This document shows positions 25,463 to 35,400 of a DNA stretch of 64,000 nt, one piece after another. The notes under the pieces are model-generated. The model was not told the DNA's origin. It saw only the letters and a program-made list of their open reading frames with translations, and ran no database searches. Source of the stretch: Sphingobium sp052327305 (GTDB lineage: Bacteria; Pseudomonadota; Alphaproteobacteria; Sphingomonadales; Sphingomonadaceae); NCBI RefSeq assembly GCF_052327305.1, contig NZ_CP182486.1, positions 1,922,001 through 1,986,000 on the forward strand. The letters run 5' to 3'. Each line of letters opens with the position of its first letter. Within the stretch, counting starts at the first letter, position 1. A program made the translations under genes and the position numbers.

Positions 25463-26122
25463 ATGACCGAACCCGCCGTCCGCGCCAAGCCGCTCCAGCC
25501 CACATGGTCGCTTTTCGTCTTCGCGGTGCTTTATGGCGGTATGTGCATCACGGCCGGACTGCTCGGCGTCAAGCAGGTGGCGCTGGGACCGCTCGCGGTG
25601 GAAGCGGGCATTTTCGCTTTCCTGCTGCTGGTCATTCTCTCCAGCGCGGTTGCCGAGTTGCACGGCCAGCGAACCGCGACGCTGCTGGTTCGCCTTGGCT
25701 TCGTGCCGCTCATCGTTTCGGCGCTCCTCATTCAGCTGGTCCTCGCGCTCCCGCATGATCCGGGCATGTATCCGCCCGCGATCGAGGCCTTCCCCGTCGT
25801 CGTCGGGCAGAGCGCGCGGATGATGATCGCAGGGCTTATTTCCTACGGTATTTCGCAGACGCTCAACGTGCTCATTTTCGCAAAGCTCAAAGGCTCGGGC
25901 GAGGGCGGGCGACTGGTCTGGCTGCGTGGCATGGTCGCGAGCGTGATCTCGCAGATCATCGATACCCTGCTCTTCATCACGATCAGCTTCTATGGCGAGC
26001 GGGCCATATTGGACCTCATGGTCGGGCAGATGATTGCCAAGGTCGCGCTCTCCATCCTGCTCGTCCCGCCGCTCATCACGCTGGCGGTGGCCGTGGGCAG
26101 GCGGCTGGACGCGAAGGACTGA
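25463..26122 (+). CDS. Queuosine precursor transporter (YhhQ/VUT family)
   Basis: 219 residues, about six membrane helices. The pattern LSSAVAELHGQRTATLLVRLGF, the LNVLIFAKLK segment and RGMVASVISQIIDTLLFITISF are YhhQ hallmarks. These proteins import queuine-pathway bases such as preQ0 and preQ1 for tRNA modification. I see no preQ1 riboswitch in the 140-bp leader. The reading frame ends 10 bp before the small hypothetical gene. Confidence 0.88.
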   Translation: MTEPAVRAKPLQPTWSLFVFAVLYGGMCITAGLLGVKQVALGPLAVEAGIFAFLLLVILSSAVAELHGQRTATLLVRLGFVPLIVSALLIQLVLALPHDPGMYPPAIEAFPVVVGQSARMMIAGLISYGISQTLNVLIFAKLKGSGEGGRLVWLRGMVASVISQIIDTLLFITISFYGERAILDLMVGQMIAKVALSILLVPPLITLAVAVGRRLDAKD

Positions 26123-26132
26123 GGCGCCCGCT

Positions 26133-26477
26133 ATGGCGAGAGCGGATCGTCTTGAGCGTCTCGACGCGCGCCGGGCCGAGATGGAGCGCGACTATACCGA
26201 CGTGCTGATTGGCGCTCTGCGCACCACGGCAGCGGGGCGCTGGGGCCTGTTCGATCATCAGCGAGATAAGGCCGCGCGGGCGCGCGTGGCGCCGGTCGTG
26301 GCACAGTTGCAGGAACTGGCCGAGGAGATCGACGAGGCGCGGGAGCAGCTCGCAATGGAGCCATTCGCGCTCCACCGGGAGTTTCTTGGCGCGCGCGGGC
26401 CGGTCTCGTCCAGCGCGGTGGGTGAGCCGAAACAGGCGCAGGCATGGCTCGCGCGGCTGGGTGTGTCGGCGTCCTGA
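26133..26477 (+). CDS. Hypothetical small helical protein
   Basis: 114 residues, strongly charged, with two predicted long helices (about 1-25 and 50-75) separated by GALRTTAAGRWGLFDHQRDK. No known family is recognised and no signal peptide or membrane helix is seen. It follows the YhhQ-like gene by 10 bp on the same strand and precedes argB by 57 bp, so it may be co-transcribed with either. Coding is supported by biased codon use and spacing. Confidence 0.7.
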   Translation: MARADRLERLDARRAEMERDYTDVLIGALRTTAAGRWGLFDHQRDKAARARVAPVVAQLQELAEEIDEAREQLAMEPFALHREFLGARGPVSSSAVGEPKQAQAWLARLGVSAS

Positions 26478-26534
26478 TCGCCCTGCCATCCCGATTTCTT
26501 GCAGCTTTGCCGCGATGGCCCTAAACGCGCGCGC

Positions 26535-27440
26535 ATGACTGATCGCTACGCTCCCGATCCCGCCCTGCTCGCCAGAGCCGAGACCCTCACCGAGGCGCTG
26601 CCCTACATGCAGCGCTATGCCGGCGAGACCTTCGTGGTGAAATATGGCGGCCACGCCATGGGAGACCCGGAAGCGGCGCGCGATTTCGCCGAGGACGTCG
26701 TCCTTATGAAGATGGTCGGCATCAATGTCGTCGTCGTTCATGGCGGCGGGCCACAGATCGGTGCGATGCTCAAGAAGCTGGGTGTCGAGAGCCGATTCGT
26801 GAACGGTCTGCGCGTGACCGATGCGGAGACCGCCACGATTGCCGAGATGGTTCTCGCCGGATCGATCAACAAGGAGATCGTCGGCTGGATCGCGGGCGCG
26901 GGCGGGCGCGCTGTCGGTATCTCCGGCAAGGATGCCGGGCTGGTGCTGTGCGAGAAGGTGGGTGACAAGCGGGCGCCCGATCCCAACAGCGGCATCGAGC
27001 GCAATGTCGATCTCGGCTTCGTAGGCGATCCGGTGAAGGTCGACCGGCGCATTCTGGATTCGCTCTCGCGCGATGGCATTATTCCAGTGGTCGCGCCTGT
27101 CGGCATGGGGGCGGACGGCCACACCTATAATGTGAATGCGGACACCATGGCGGGAGCGATCGCTGCCGAACTAAAGGCGCAGCGCTTCTTCCTGCTGACG
27201 GATGTGCCGGGCGTGCTCACCAAGGACAAGGAACTGCTGACCGATCTCGATCCTGCCCGCATCGATGGGCTGATCGCGGACGGCACCATCTCGGGCGGCA
27301 TGATTCCCAAGGTCGAAACCTGCGTCAGCGCCGTGGAAGGCGGCGTCGGCGCGGCCGTCATTCTGGATGGGCGGGTGCCTCACGCCATGCTGCTCGAAAT
27401 CTTCACGGATCAGGGCGCGGGCACTCTGGTGCATCTGTGA
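26535..27440 (+). CDS. argB: Acetylglutamate kinase
   Basis: 301 residues. ArgB phosphorylates N-acetylglutamate, the second step of arginine synthesis. The amino-acid-kinase motifs VVKYGGHAMGD, VVVHGGGPQIG, the substrate-binding NGLRVTD and the C-terminal GGMIPKVETC are present. The extra N-terminal helix of about 30 residues fits the arginine-sensitive hexameric type. Its stop overlaps the following lipoprotein start (TGATG). Confidence 0.96.
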   Translation: MTDRYAPDPALLARAETLTEALPYMQRYAGETFVVKYGGHAMGDPEAARDFAEDVVLMKMVGINVVVVHGGGPQIGAMLKKLGVESRFVNGLRVTDAETATIAEMVLAGSINKEIVGWIAGAGGRAVGISGKDAGLVLCEKVGDKRAPDPNSGIERNVDLGFVGDPVKVDRRILDSLSRDGIIPVVAPVGMGADGHTYNVNADTMAGAIAAELKAQRFFLLTDVPGVLTKDKELLTDLDPARIDGLIADGTISGGMIPKVETCVSAVEGGVGAAVILDGRVPHAMLLEIFTDQGAGTLVHL

Positions 27441-28000
27441 TGCGCCGCCGGACCGGCGCGCTGCTGGCGGGCATCGCTCTTCTGGCGGGCTGCAACGCGT
27501 CGCCGGAGACGGGCAATAGCGCAACCGGTACTGCAGCCGGTCTTCGCGATCCTGCGACCGCTGGCGTTGCGCCTGGGATGGGCGAGGCCGTCGCGGCCAA
27601 TGCCACCGCGGCGCCTGAACCGGCGGAAATGAAGGGCCAACTGGGCGCGCGTCATGTTCTGGGTCTTTGGGCCGAGGCGCTGGAGCGCGGCGACTGGGCG
27701 ACGGCCCGGGCGCAATGGGGGAATGGAGGCGCCATGAGCGGGCGCACGCCGGCTCAGTTTGCTGCGGAGTACGCCCGCTATCGTCAGGTCAAGGTCGAGA
27801 TCGGCCGGGGTCAGGCCGATGCGGGCGCCGGTTCGCTTTTCTTCGTGGCACCAGTCGTGGTTTCGGGCATCACCCGGGAAGGCGAGCCTTTCAGAGGCGA
27901 GGGCAGAGCCTATCTGCGCCGGGTCAACGATGTGCCGGGCGCCAGTGCGGAGCAGCTGCGCTGGCATATCGAGCGGATGGAGCTGAAGGAAGTGCCCTGA
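27440..28000 (+). CDS. Predicted lipoprotein of unknown function
   Basis: 186 residues. A short signal with lipobox LLAGC (Cys about 19) is followed by an alanine- and proline-rich linker and a folded domain (about 65-185) with GLWAEALERGDWATARAQWG and a FVAPVVVSGI strand pair. The domain looks like a small NTF2-like or conserved periplasmic fold, but I cannot name the family. ATG 27440 shares a base with the argB stop, so translation is coupled. Confidence 0.8.
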   Translation: MRRRTGALLAGIALLAGCNASPETGNSATGTAAGLRDPATAGVAPGMGEAVAANATAAPEPAEMKGQLGARHVLGLWAEALERGDWATARAQWGNGGAMSGRTPAQFAAEYARYRQVKVEIGRGQADAGAGSLFFVAPVVVSGITREGEPFRGEGRAYLRRVNDVPGASAEQLRWHIERMELKEVP

Positions 28001-28130
28001 CGGGCCGGACGAGCCGCTTTTAGTCGATCCGCGTGCGAGCCTTGCAGAAAAGGCCGCCCCGCCTCCTTGCCCGCTCGCGCCCGCCGCCCTAGTTTGCCTG
28101 CATCAAGCCGCAACCGTAACGGGATAGCCG

Positions 28131-28427
28131 ATGGCCTTCGCAATTTTTCAGACTCTGATGATCCTGCTCGACGTCGCCAAGTGGATTATCATCATTCAAG
28201 CGATCATGAGCTGGCTTGTCGCCTTCAACGTCATCAACATGAGCAGCGATATCGTCCGCACGATCCTCACTGCGCTCGATCGGATGACGGAGCCGCTCTA
28301 CCGCCCGATTCGCCGGATCATGCCGGATCTTGGCGCGCTTGACCTGTCGCCCATGGTCGTACTGCTGATTATCATCATCCTGCAGCGCGCGGTGCTGCCC
28401 GGACTCTTCGGCTCACTGATGGGGTGA
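28131..28427 (+). CDS. YggT family membrane protein
   Basis: 98 residues, two hydrophobic segments (about 4-34 and 72-92) flanking LTEPLYRPIRRIMP-like RMTEPLYRPIRRIMPDLGALDLSPMVVLL, the YggT signature. YggT proteins are small membrane proteins linked in some bacteria to osmotic stress or cell division. It overlaps the DUF167 gene by 4 bp, the usual yggT-yggU pairing. Confidence 0.93.
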   Translation: MAFAIFQTLMILLDVAKWIIIIQAIMSWLVAFNVINMSSDIVRTILTALDRMTEPLYRPIRRIMPDLGALDLSPMVVLLIIIILQRAVLPGLFGSLMG

Positions 28428-28744
28428 GTGCGTTTCGACGCGACGGCGCCGACCTGATGCTTGCGGTGCGTCTGACGCCGCGCGCACGGCGTCAGGGTCT
28501 TCGCGGTCTGTGGACGGATGAGCATGGCGCGCAATGGGTGCAGGCCAGCGTCACTGCGCCGCCGGACAAGGGGCGCGCCAATGCCGCGCTTCTGAGCCTC
28601 GTGGCTGAGGTGCTGGAAACGCCCGTTTCGTCGATTTCTCTGGAGACAGGCGCCACCAACCGGCTAAAGCGCCTGAGGATAACCGACGCCGCGCCCGATA
28701 AGGAACGGGCTATCCGCATGCTGGCGGGCGAGGACGAGACATGA
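28424..28744 (+). CDS. DUF167 (YggU) family protein
   Basis: 106 residues. The family core VRLTPRARRQGLRG, VTAPPDKGRANAALLSLVAEVL and the lysine/arginine-rich end of the domain GATNRLKRLRI are present. Function is unknown. The start is a GTG overlapping the yggT stop, and the stop overlaps the folD start, so five genes from yggT to marC are linked by 4-bp overlaps. Confidence 0.92.
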   Translation: MSAFRRDGADLMLAVRLTPRARRQGLRGLWTDEHGAQWVQASVTAPPDKGRANAALLSLVAEVLETPVSSISLETGATNRLKRLRITDAAPDKERAIRMLAGEDET

Positions 28745-29634
28745 CTTTAGGTAAAAGGATCGACGGCAAGGCGCTCGCCGCGCGACTTCAGGAGAAGGTT
28801 GCGCAAAGCGTCACGGCCTTTACGCAGAGTCAGGGTCGCAAGCCGGGTCTGGCTGTCGTGCTGGTGGGCGATGATCCGGCAAGCGCCGTCTATGTGCGGT
28901 CCAAGCACCGAATGACGCTGCAGCTCGGCATGGAGAGCTTCGAGTTCGTGCGGCCTGCCACGATTGATCAGGACGAGCTGCTGGAGCTGGTCGAAGAGCT
29001 CAATGGCGATCCCCGCGTGGACGGTATTCTCGTGCAGCTCCCCCTGCCGGCCCATCTGGACGCGCAGGCGGTGGTGAACGCCATTAATCCGGACAAGGAT
29101 GTGGACGGCCTCACGCCGGTCAGCACCGGGCGCCTTGCGCTTGGCCTTCCGGGTCTCGTGCCCTGCACGCCGCTTGGCAGCCTGATGCTGCTCAAAGAGG
29201 AACTGGGCGATCTTTCGGGAAAGAACGCGGTCGTCGTCGGCCGCTCCATTCTCGTTGGCAAACCCATGGCGCAGCTGCTGCTCGCCGCGAATTGCACAGT
29301 CACGGTGGCGCACAGCCGCACGCAGGATCTCGCGAGCGTCGTGCATCAGGCGGATATCGTCGTCGCGGCGGTGGGTCAGCCCGAGATGGTGAAGGGCGAC
29401 TGGATCAGGCCCGGCGCGGCCGTCATCGATGTCGGGATCAATCGCGTTCCCGCGCAGGAGGAAGGCAAGACCCGGCTGGTGGGCGATGTGGATACGGCCG
29501 GCGCACTCAGCCACGCTGGCGCGATCACGCCAGTGCCCGGCGGCGTTGGCCCCATGACCATCGCGGTCCTCATGCGTAACACGCTCGCCGCCGCTTATAT
29601 GCGTGCGGGGCTCCCGGTTCCCGAGGGACTTTGA
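28741..29634 (+). CDS. folD: Bifunctional methylenetetrahydrofolate dehydrogenase / cyclohydrolase
   Basis: 297 residues. FolD interconverts methylene-, methenyl- and formyl-tetrahydrofolate. The motifs YVRSKHRMTLQLGM, the LVQLPLPAHLDA substrate loop with Asp, and the NADP-binding VVGRSILVGKPMAQLLL are intact, as is the C-terminal TPVPGGVGPMTIAVLMRNT. It overlaps both neighbours by 4 bp. Confidence 0.97.
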   Translation: MTLGKRIDGKALAARLQEKVAQSVTAFTQSQGRKPGLAVVLVGDDPASAVYVRSKHRMTLQLGMESFEFVRPATIDQDELLELVEELNGDPRVDGILVQLPLPAHLDAQAVVNAINPDKDVDGLTPVSTGRLALGLPGLVPCTPLGSLMLLKEELGDLSGKNAVVVGRSILVGKPMAQLLLAANCTVTVAHSRTQDLASVVHQADIVVAAVGQPEMVKGDWIRPGAAVIDVGINRVPAQEEGKTRLVGDVDTAGALSHAGAITPVPGGVGPMTIAVLMRNTLAAAYMRAGLPVPEGL

Positions 29635-30380
29635 TCGCGTCGCTCCGCCTCGCTGTTTGTGCAGCGCTCCTCCTTGCGAGCGCCGGAGCGGACGCGCAGC
29701 GGAGATCCGGCGGGCGTGGGGGCTACCCAGAGCCGACCGCCGTCATTCGCGCCGAGATCGCCTTCAATCAGCGGGCACAGGCAGAGGGGCAATGGACGGC
29801 CTTCCGCAAGACGGCGGACAAGGACGCGATCATGTTTGTGCCGCAGGCGGCCAACGCGCAGCGCTGGCTGGCCACGCAGGCGAATCCGGCTCAGAGCGTC
29901 GTTTGGTGGCCCTCCCGCGTCTACATGTCTTGTGACGGCAGCTATGCCGCCACGACTGGCGGATGGCAGCAGCCCGACGGGTCGGTCGGCTATTTCACTA
30001 CGCTTTGGCGGCGGCAGAAGAAGGGCGATTATCGCTGGGTATTCGATCATGGCGACGCCCTCCCGGCTTTGCGCACCCAGCGCGAGGACGATCTGGAAGC
30101 GAAAGTGGCGGACTGCCCACGCGGGCGCCGCGCGGATGGGGAGCTGGGCGGAGATAGGCCCGGCAAGGCGGAGGTCATCCGCATCGCCAGTCCGCCTCCC
30201 GCCAGTGGCGAAGGGCAATCCGATGATGGCAGCCTGCGCTGGCAATGGATGACTCGGCCGGACGGCAGCCGCACCATCTCCGTCTCGATGCGCTATGAAG
30301 GCGAGATGCGCACGGTGATAGAGGATGACGTGAAGGCCAGCAGCGTGAAAGCCGCGAGCACGGCGGCGGTCGTCCCATGA
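29631..30380 (+). CDS. Secreted protein with NTF2/SnoaL-like domain
   Basis: 249 residues. The start is a TTG overlapping the folD stop (TTGA). A signal peptide ends near ASAGADAQ (residue 23). Residues 40-145 (AVIRAEIAFNQRAQAEGQWTAF to WVFDHGDAL) resemble DUF4440/NTF2-like domains that include 'W...HG' ends. The C-terminal part is polar and poorly conserved in appearance. Function is unknown; it is probably periplasmic. Its stop overlaps marC. Confidence 0.8.
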   Translation: MIASLRLAVCAALLLASAGADAQRRSGGRGGYPEPTAVIRAEIAFNQRAQAEGQWTAFRKTADKDAIMFVPQAANAQRWLATQANPAQSVVWWPSRVYMSCDGSYAATTGGWQQPDGSVGYFTTLWRRQKKGDYRWVFDHGDALPALRTQREDDLEAKVADCPRGRRADGELGGDRPGKAEVIRIASPPPASGEGQSDDGSLRWQWMTRPDGSRTISVSMRYEGEMRTVIEDDVKASSVKAASTAAVVP

Positions 30381-30997
30381 TGGAGCTGTTCATCTCCGCT
30401 TTCATCACGCTGTTCGTGGTGATCGATCCGCCGGGCTGCGCGCCGATCTATTCCAGCCTTACCACTGGCGCTTCGTCCGAGCAGCGGCGAACCATGGCCA
30501 TTCGTTCGGTGCTCGTGGCAGCGGCCATTCTCACCCTGTTCGGTCTGGTCGGTGAGGATATGCTCAGGACACTGGGCATTGGCCTCGATGCCTTCCGTAT
30601 CGCGGGCGGCATCATGCTCTTCTTCATCGCGATGGACATGGTGTTCGAGAAGCGCACGCAGCGCCGTGAGGACCGCGCCGAGAAAATCCGCTCCACGCCC
30701 GAAGTGGAAGATGTCTCCATCTTCCCCATGGCGATGCCGATGATCGCTGGCCCCGGTTCGATTGCCACCGTCATGCTGCTGATGGCGCGCACGCGCGGTG
30801 TCGAGCAGAGCGCGATCGTCTTCGCCGCGCTCGCCGCGAACCTCGTGCTGATGCTGCTTGCGCTGCTCGCGGTGGCACCGATCATGCGCTTCCTTGGTGA
30901 CAAGGTAGAGGCGGTCATCACGCGCCTGCTGGGCGTCATCCTCGCCGCGCTTGCCGTGCAGTTCGTGCTGGACGGCCTTAGCGGCAGTATCCTCTAG
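30377..30997 (+). CDS. MarC family integral membrane protein
   Basis: 206 residues with six hydrophobic helices. FVVIDPPGCAPIYSSLT near the N-terminus, the FRIAGGIMLFFIAMDM helix and FPMAMPMIAGPGSIATVMLL are the MarC (NAAT) signature. Its transport role is unproven; the name comes from the mar locus but the family is not a regulator of resistance. It ends 6 bp from the convergent efflux gene. Confidence 0.92.
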   Translation: MMELFISAFITLFVVIDPPGCAPIYSSLTTGASSEQRRTMAIRSVLVAAAILTLFGLVGEDMLRTLGIGLDAFRIAGGIMLFFIAMDMVFEKRTQRREDRAEKIRSTPEVEDVSIFPMAMPMIAGPGSIATVMLLMARTRGVEQSAIVFAALAANLVLMLLALLAVAPIMRFLGDKVEAVITRLLGVILAALAVQFVLDGLSGSIL

Positions 30998-31003
30998 CAG
31001 CGA

Positions 31004-32470
31004 TTACTGTTCGGTTGCTGGACGTCTGCCCGGCGGCGGCCCCGAAAAATCGTCGCCACCCAGACTCGTGTAGAGCGTCGCGGTATTCACAGCGTCAGCA
31101 AGCTGCGCGTTCACGAGCGTGCGCCGCGCATTAAAGAGCGAGCGCTGCGCGTCGAGGCTGGTGAGGAAATTGTCGATACCGCCCCGGTAGCGCGCATCCG
31201 CTAGGCGGAAATTGTCCTCACTGGCTTCCGCTGACGTGCGATTGGCGCGGAGTTGCTCGTTGATAGTGCCACGGCGCGCCAGCGCGTCCGACACATCGCG
31301 GAAGGCCGTCTGGATGGCACGCTCATAGCTGGCAAGTGCCGCGTCGCGCTGCGCCTTTGAGACGGCGAGGCCAGCCCGCGCAGTGCCGCCGGCAAAGATG
31401 GAGTAGGCCGCGCTGCCCGTTCCGGAATAGTTGAACTGGTTGCTGTCGAAGAGCGAGCTCAGTGCATTGCTGGCGAAGCCGAGCACGCCGGTCAGCGTCA
31501 GGCGTGGGAAGAGCGCGGCGCGGGCTGCGCCGATCTGGGCGTTCGCGGCGCGCAGCAGATATTCCGCCTGCACCACATCGGGGCGACGCAGCAGGATCGT
31601 GGAATCGAGGCCAGCGCGTGGCGCCTTAAAGGCCGCAATCACGGCGCTCATGTCTTCGGGCAGCAAGGCTGGATCGACGGGCGCGCCGACAATGAGCTGG
31701 ATGGCGTTCAGATCCTGCGCGATGGCAGTCTTCTGCTCCGCGATGGAAGCACGTGCCGTCTCGAGGATCTGCTCGGCCTGGCGCAGGTCAGTGCGCGGCG
31801 CGATCCCGCCGTTCAGGCGGGCGCGCGTCAGCGACACGCTGCGTTCGGCGCTGGCGACCGTTTCCTCGGCGACCTTCAGCAGCGCGCGGTCCGCGCCATA
31901 TATTGCCCATGCGGAGGCAAGCTCGCCGACCATCGAGAGGCGTGCAGCGCGCGAGGCGGCTTCCTGCGCGAAATAGCGGTCCTGCGCTGCGTTGGTCAGC
32001 GATTGAATGCGCCCAAAAAGGTCGAGCTCGTAGCCGGTGACACCCAGATTGACTGAATAGAGCGTGGTCGCGCCGGAGCCTGGAATGACGACGCCGCCGC
32101 CAGTTGCCGCACCCGATCCGCCATTGTCCCGCCGCGTCACGCTGTCAGTCAGGTTGATTGCGGGGAAGAGAGCGCCGCGCTGGGCGCGGTACTGCCCACG
32201 GGCGACGGCGACGTTCGCAGCCGCCACGCGCAGGTTGCGGTTGTTCGCGAGCGCCTGATCCAGCAGCGTCTGCAACCGGGGATCAGCGAAGATGTCGCGA
32301 TAGGAAACGCGCGGCAGGTCTGCCTCGCTCTGCTGGAGATAGGCATCGCCCACCGGCCATGACGGCGGCACGGGCAGGTCGGGCTGCTTGTAGCGCGGCG
32401 CCATGGTGCAGCCTGCGAGCGCGCAACTGCCGAGCAGGGCGAGCGCGGCTATGCGGGTGCGGCGGATCAC
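31004..32470 (-). CDS. RND efflux outer membrane channel (NodT/OprM type)
   Basis: 488 residues. Lipoprotein signal with lipobox LAGC (Cys about 21), then two OEP repeats. The N-terminal MAPRYKQPDLPVPPSWP is typical of OprM-like proteins, and DVVQAEYLLRAANAQIGAARAALFPRLTLTG is the channel helix signature. The start is a GTG overlapping the RND stop (GTGA). It completes the MFP-RND-OMF operon. Similar in kind to the other outer-membrane lipoprotein at 19748, but clearly a different lineage. Confidence 0.94.
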   Translation of the reverse strand: MIRRTRIAALALLGSCALAGCTMAPRYKQPDLPVPPSWPVGDAYLQQSEADLPRVSYRDIFADPRLQTLLDQALANNRNLRVAAANVAVARGQYRAQRGALFPAINLTDSVTRRDNGGSGAATGGGVVIPGSGATTLYSVNLGVTGYELDLFGRIQSLTNAAQDRYFAQEAASRAARLSMVGELASAWAIYGADRALLKVAEETVASAERSVSLTRARLNGGIAPRTDLRQAEQILETARASIAEQKTAIAQDLNAIQLIVGAPVDPALLPEDMSAVIAAFKAPRAGLDSTILLRRPDVVQAEYLLRAANAQIGAARAALFPRLTLTGVLGFASNALSSLFDSNQFNYSGTGSAAYSIFAGGTARAGLAVSKAQRDAALASYERAIQTAFRDVSDALARRGTINEQLRANRTSAEASEDNFRLADARYRGGIDNFLTSLDAQRSLFNARRTLVNAQLADAVNTATLYTSLGGDDFSGPPPGRRPATEQ

Positions 32471-35400
32471 TGTGCCGCTCCCTGATAGCCGGTCGGGCGA
32501 CCGCGCAACTTGGCGAGCCCGTCGCGCGCCGAGCGGCGGACGAGAATGAAGAAGAGCGGAATATAGAAGATTGCCAGGACCGTGGCGGTCAACATGCCGC
32601 CGATCACCGCCGTGCCGATGGCGACGCGGCTGTTGGCGCCGGCGCCGGTAGAAATCGCCAGCGGCAGCACGCCGAAGATGAAGGCAAGGCTGGTCATCAG
32701 GATCGGGCGGATGCGCAGTCTTGCCGCTTCGATTGCAGCCTCGATCACGCGCCGACCCTTCTTCTCTTCCTGCTCCGCGAACTCGATCATGAGGATCGCG
32801 TTCTTCGCGGCGAGGCCCATGGTCGTCAGCAGTCCGATCTGCAGATAGACGTCGTTCTCTAGACCACGCAGCGTCACTGCGAAGACCGCGCCGACGAGGC
32901 CGAGCGGAATGACCAGCAGCACCGCGACCGGCACCGACCAGCTCTCATAGAGCGCGGCGAGGCACAGGAACACGACGAGCAACGACAGACCGTAAAGCAG
33001 CGGCGCTTGTCCGGAGGAGAGCCGCTCCTGGAACGACACGCCGGACCATGCGACGGCTGTGCCGGGCTCTTCGGCGGCAAGCGCGGCAATGCGGTCCATC
33101 GCTTCGCCGGAGCTGACGCCGGGCGCGGCCTGCCCCTGAATCTCGAAGGACGGGATGCCGTTGAACCGGGCGATCGTGGTGGGTGCGGCCGACCATTGCG
33201 TATGCGCGAAGGACGAGAAGGGCGCCATGTTTCCGCCCGATCCGCGCACGAACCATGCGCTGAGATCCTCGGGCTTGGAGCGATAGGGCGCATCGCCCTG
33301 AACGAACACGCGCTTCACACGGCCACGGTCGATGAAGTCGTTGACGTAGCGGCCGCCCCATGCGGTCGAAAGGGTGTTGTTGACGTCGCCCTGACTGAGG
33401 CCGAGGGCTGCGAGCTTCTGCTGGTCGATTTCGACCTGAAGCGTCGCCACATCAGGCAGATCGCTTAGGCGCACGCCGGTCAGCATGGGGTCGCGCTCCG
33501 CTGCCGCAACCAGCCTGTCGCGCGCCGCGATGAATTCCTCGCGGCTGAGCCCGCTCACATTCTGGAATTGCATGTTGAAGCCGCTCGACTGGCCAAGGCC
33601 ACGCACGGCCGGGGGCAGGAGCACGAAGACCTGTGCATCGCGCAGTCCGCGGAACGCTGCGGTGGCCCGCCGTGCAATCGCTTCGGCACTGCCGCGTTCA
33701 CCGGTGCGCTCCGACCAGTCGGCGAAGTTGATGAAGCCCTGACCGGCATTCTGGCCGGTTCCGCCACCGCCGCCGCCGCCAGCGGAGATGAAGAGGGTCT
33801 TCATGTACTTCTGCTCGTGATTGAGGAAGTAGCGCTCGATTTCCTGCTGCACCGTCAGAGCGCGGGGCTGGGTCGCGCCCGCCGGCAGGCGGAACTGGAT
33901 TTGCGCCGCGCCCTGATCCTCGGTTGGCAGGAAGCCCGTGGGCAGGCGCAGGAACATGATCGCAAGGATCGCGACGACGACAGCGTAGATCGCGAGGAAA
34001 ATCCATTTGCGGTCGACGACATAAGTGATGCTGGCGGTGTACCGCTCGACGCCGCGCTCGAAACCACGATTGAAGCGTTCGCTTCCCGATTTCATCCAGC
34101 CGGCAATGCGCGGGAACCGGCGTTCAAGGAAGGATGGCGGTGGCTCCTGGCCATGCGGCAGGCTGGGTTTGAGCAGCGTGGCGGTGAGCGCGGGGCTGAG
34201 GATCAGCGCCACGAAGACCGAGAGCACCATCGACGCCACGATGGTGAGGGAGAATTGCCGGTAAATGACGCCGGTGGACCCGCCGAAAAACGCCATGGGG
34301 ACGAACACGGCGGAGAGCACGACGGCAATCGCGACGAGCGCGACCTGAATTTCCTTCATGGACTGAATCGTCGCCTCGCGCGGCGACATGCCGGGATTCT
34401 CTTCCAGCAGACGCTCGACATTCTCCACCACGACGATCGCGTCGTCGACCAGCAGGCCGATGGCAAGCACGAGCCCGAACAGAGTGAGCGTATTGATCGA
34501 GAAGCCGGCAACATAGAAGACGGCGAATGTGCCCAGCAGCACCACCGGCACCGCGATGGTGGGGATGAGCGTCGCGCGCCAGCTCTGCAGGAACACGAAC
34601 ATCACCAGCACGACGAGCACGATCGCTTCGAGCAGCGTCTTCACCACCTCGTCGATGGAGAGGCGGATGAAGTCGGTCGTGTCATTGGCATAGGCGAATT
34701 TAAGGCCGGGAGGGAAACCCTTGGAGAGACGCTCGACCTCGGCTTTGACCGCATCGGATGTCTTGAGCGCGTCCGCGCCGGGAGCCAGGCTGATGGACAT
34801 GCCCGCGCCCGGATAGCCGTTGATCTTGCTGACCTGATTATAGTTTTCCGCGCCCATCTCGACCCGCGCCACATCGCCCACGCGCACCGTTGCGCCATTG
34901 GGCTGGGTCTTGAGGATGATGTTGCGGAACTGCTCGGGCGTCTGCAGGCGCGACTGCGCCGTGACAGTCGCGTTGAGCATCTGCTCCGGCGGCATGGGTT
35001 GCCCGCCCAGTTCGCCTGCCGCGACCTCGGTATTCTGGTTCTGGATGGCAGTGATGACGTCGCCGGGCATCAGCTGATAGCTGACCAGTCGCTCGGGGTT
35101 CAGCCAGATGCGTATCGCATAGGGCGAACCGAAGACGTTGACGTCGCCCACACCCTCGATGCGCGAGAGCGAATCCTGAATGTTCGACGTGAGATAGTCG
35201 GCGACGTCGCGATTGGTGCGCGTGCCGGTCTCGTCATAGGTGCCGACGAGCAGCAGCGAGTCCGGGTTGGACTTGGAGACGCGAATGCCCTGCTGCTGCA
35301 CCTGCTGGGGCAGGCGCGCGATTGCCGACTGAATCTGGTTCTGGACCTGAACCTGGGCAATGTCCGGGTCCGTACCCTGCGTGAAGGTGGCGGAGATCGT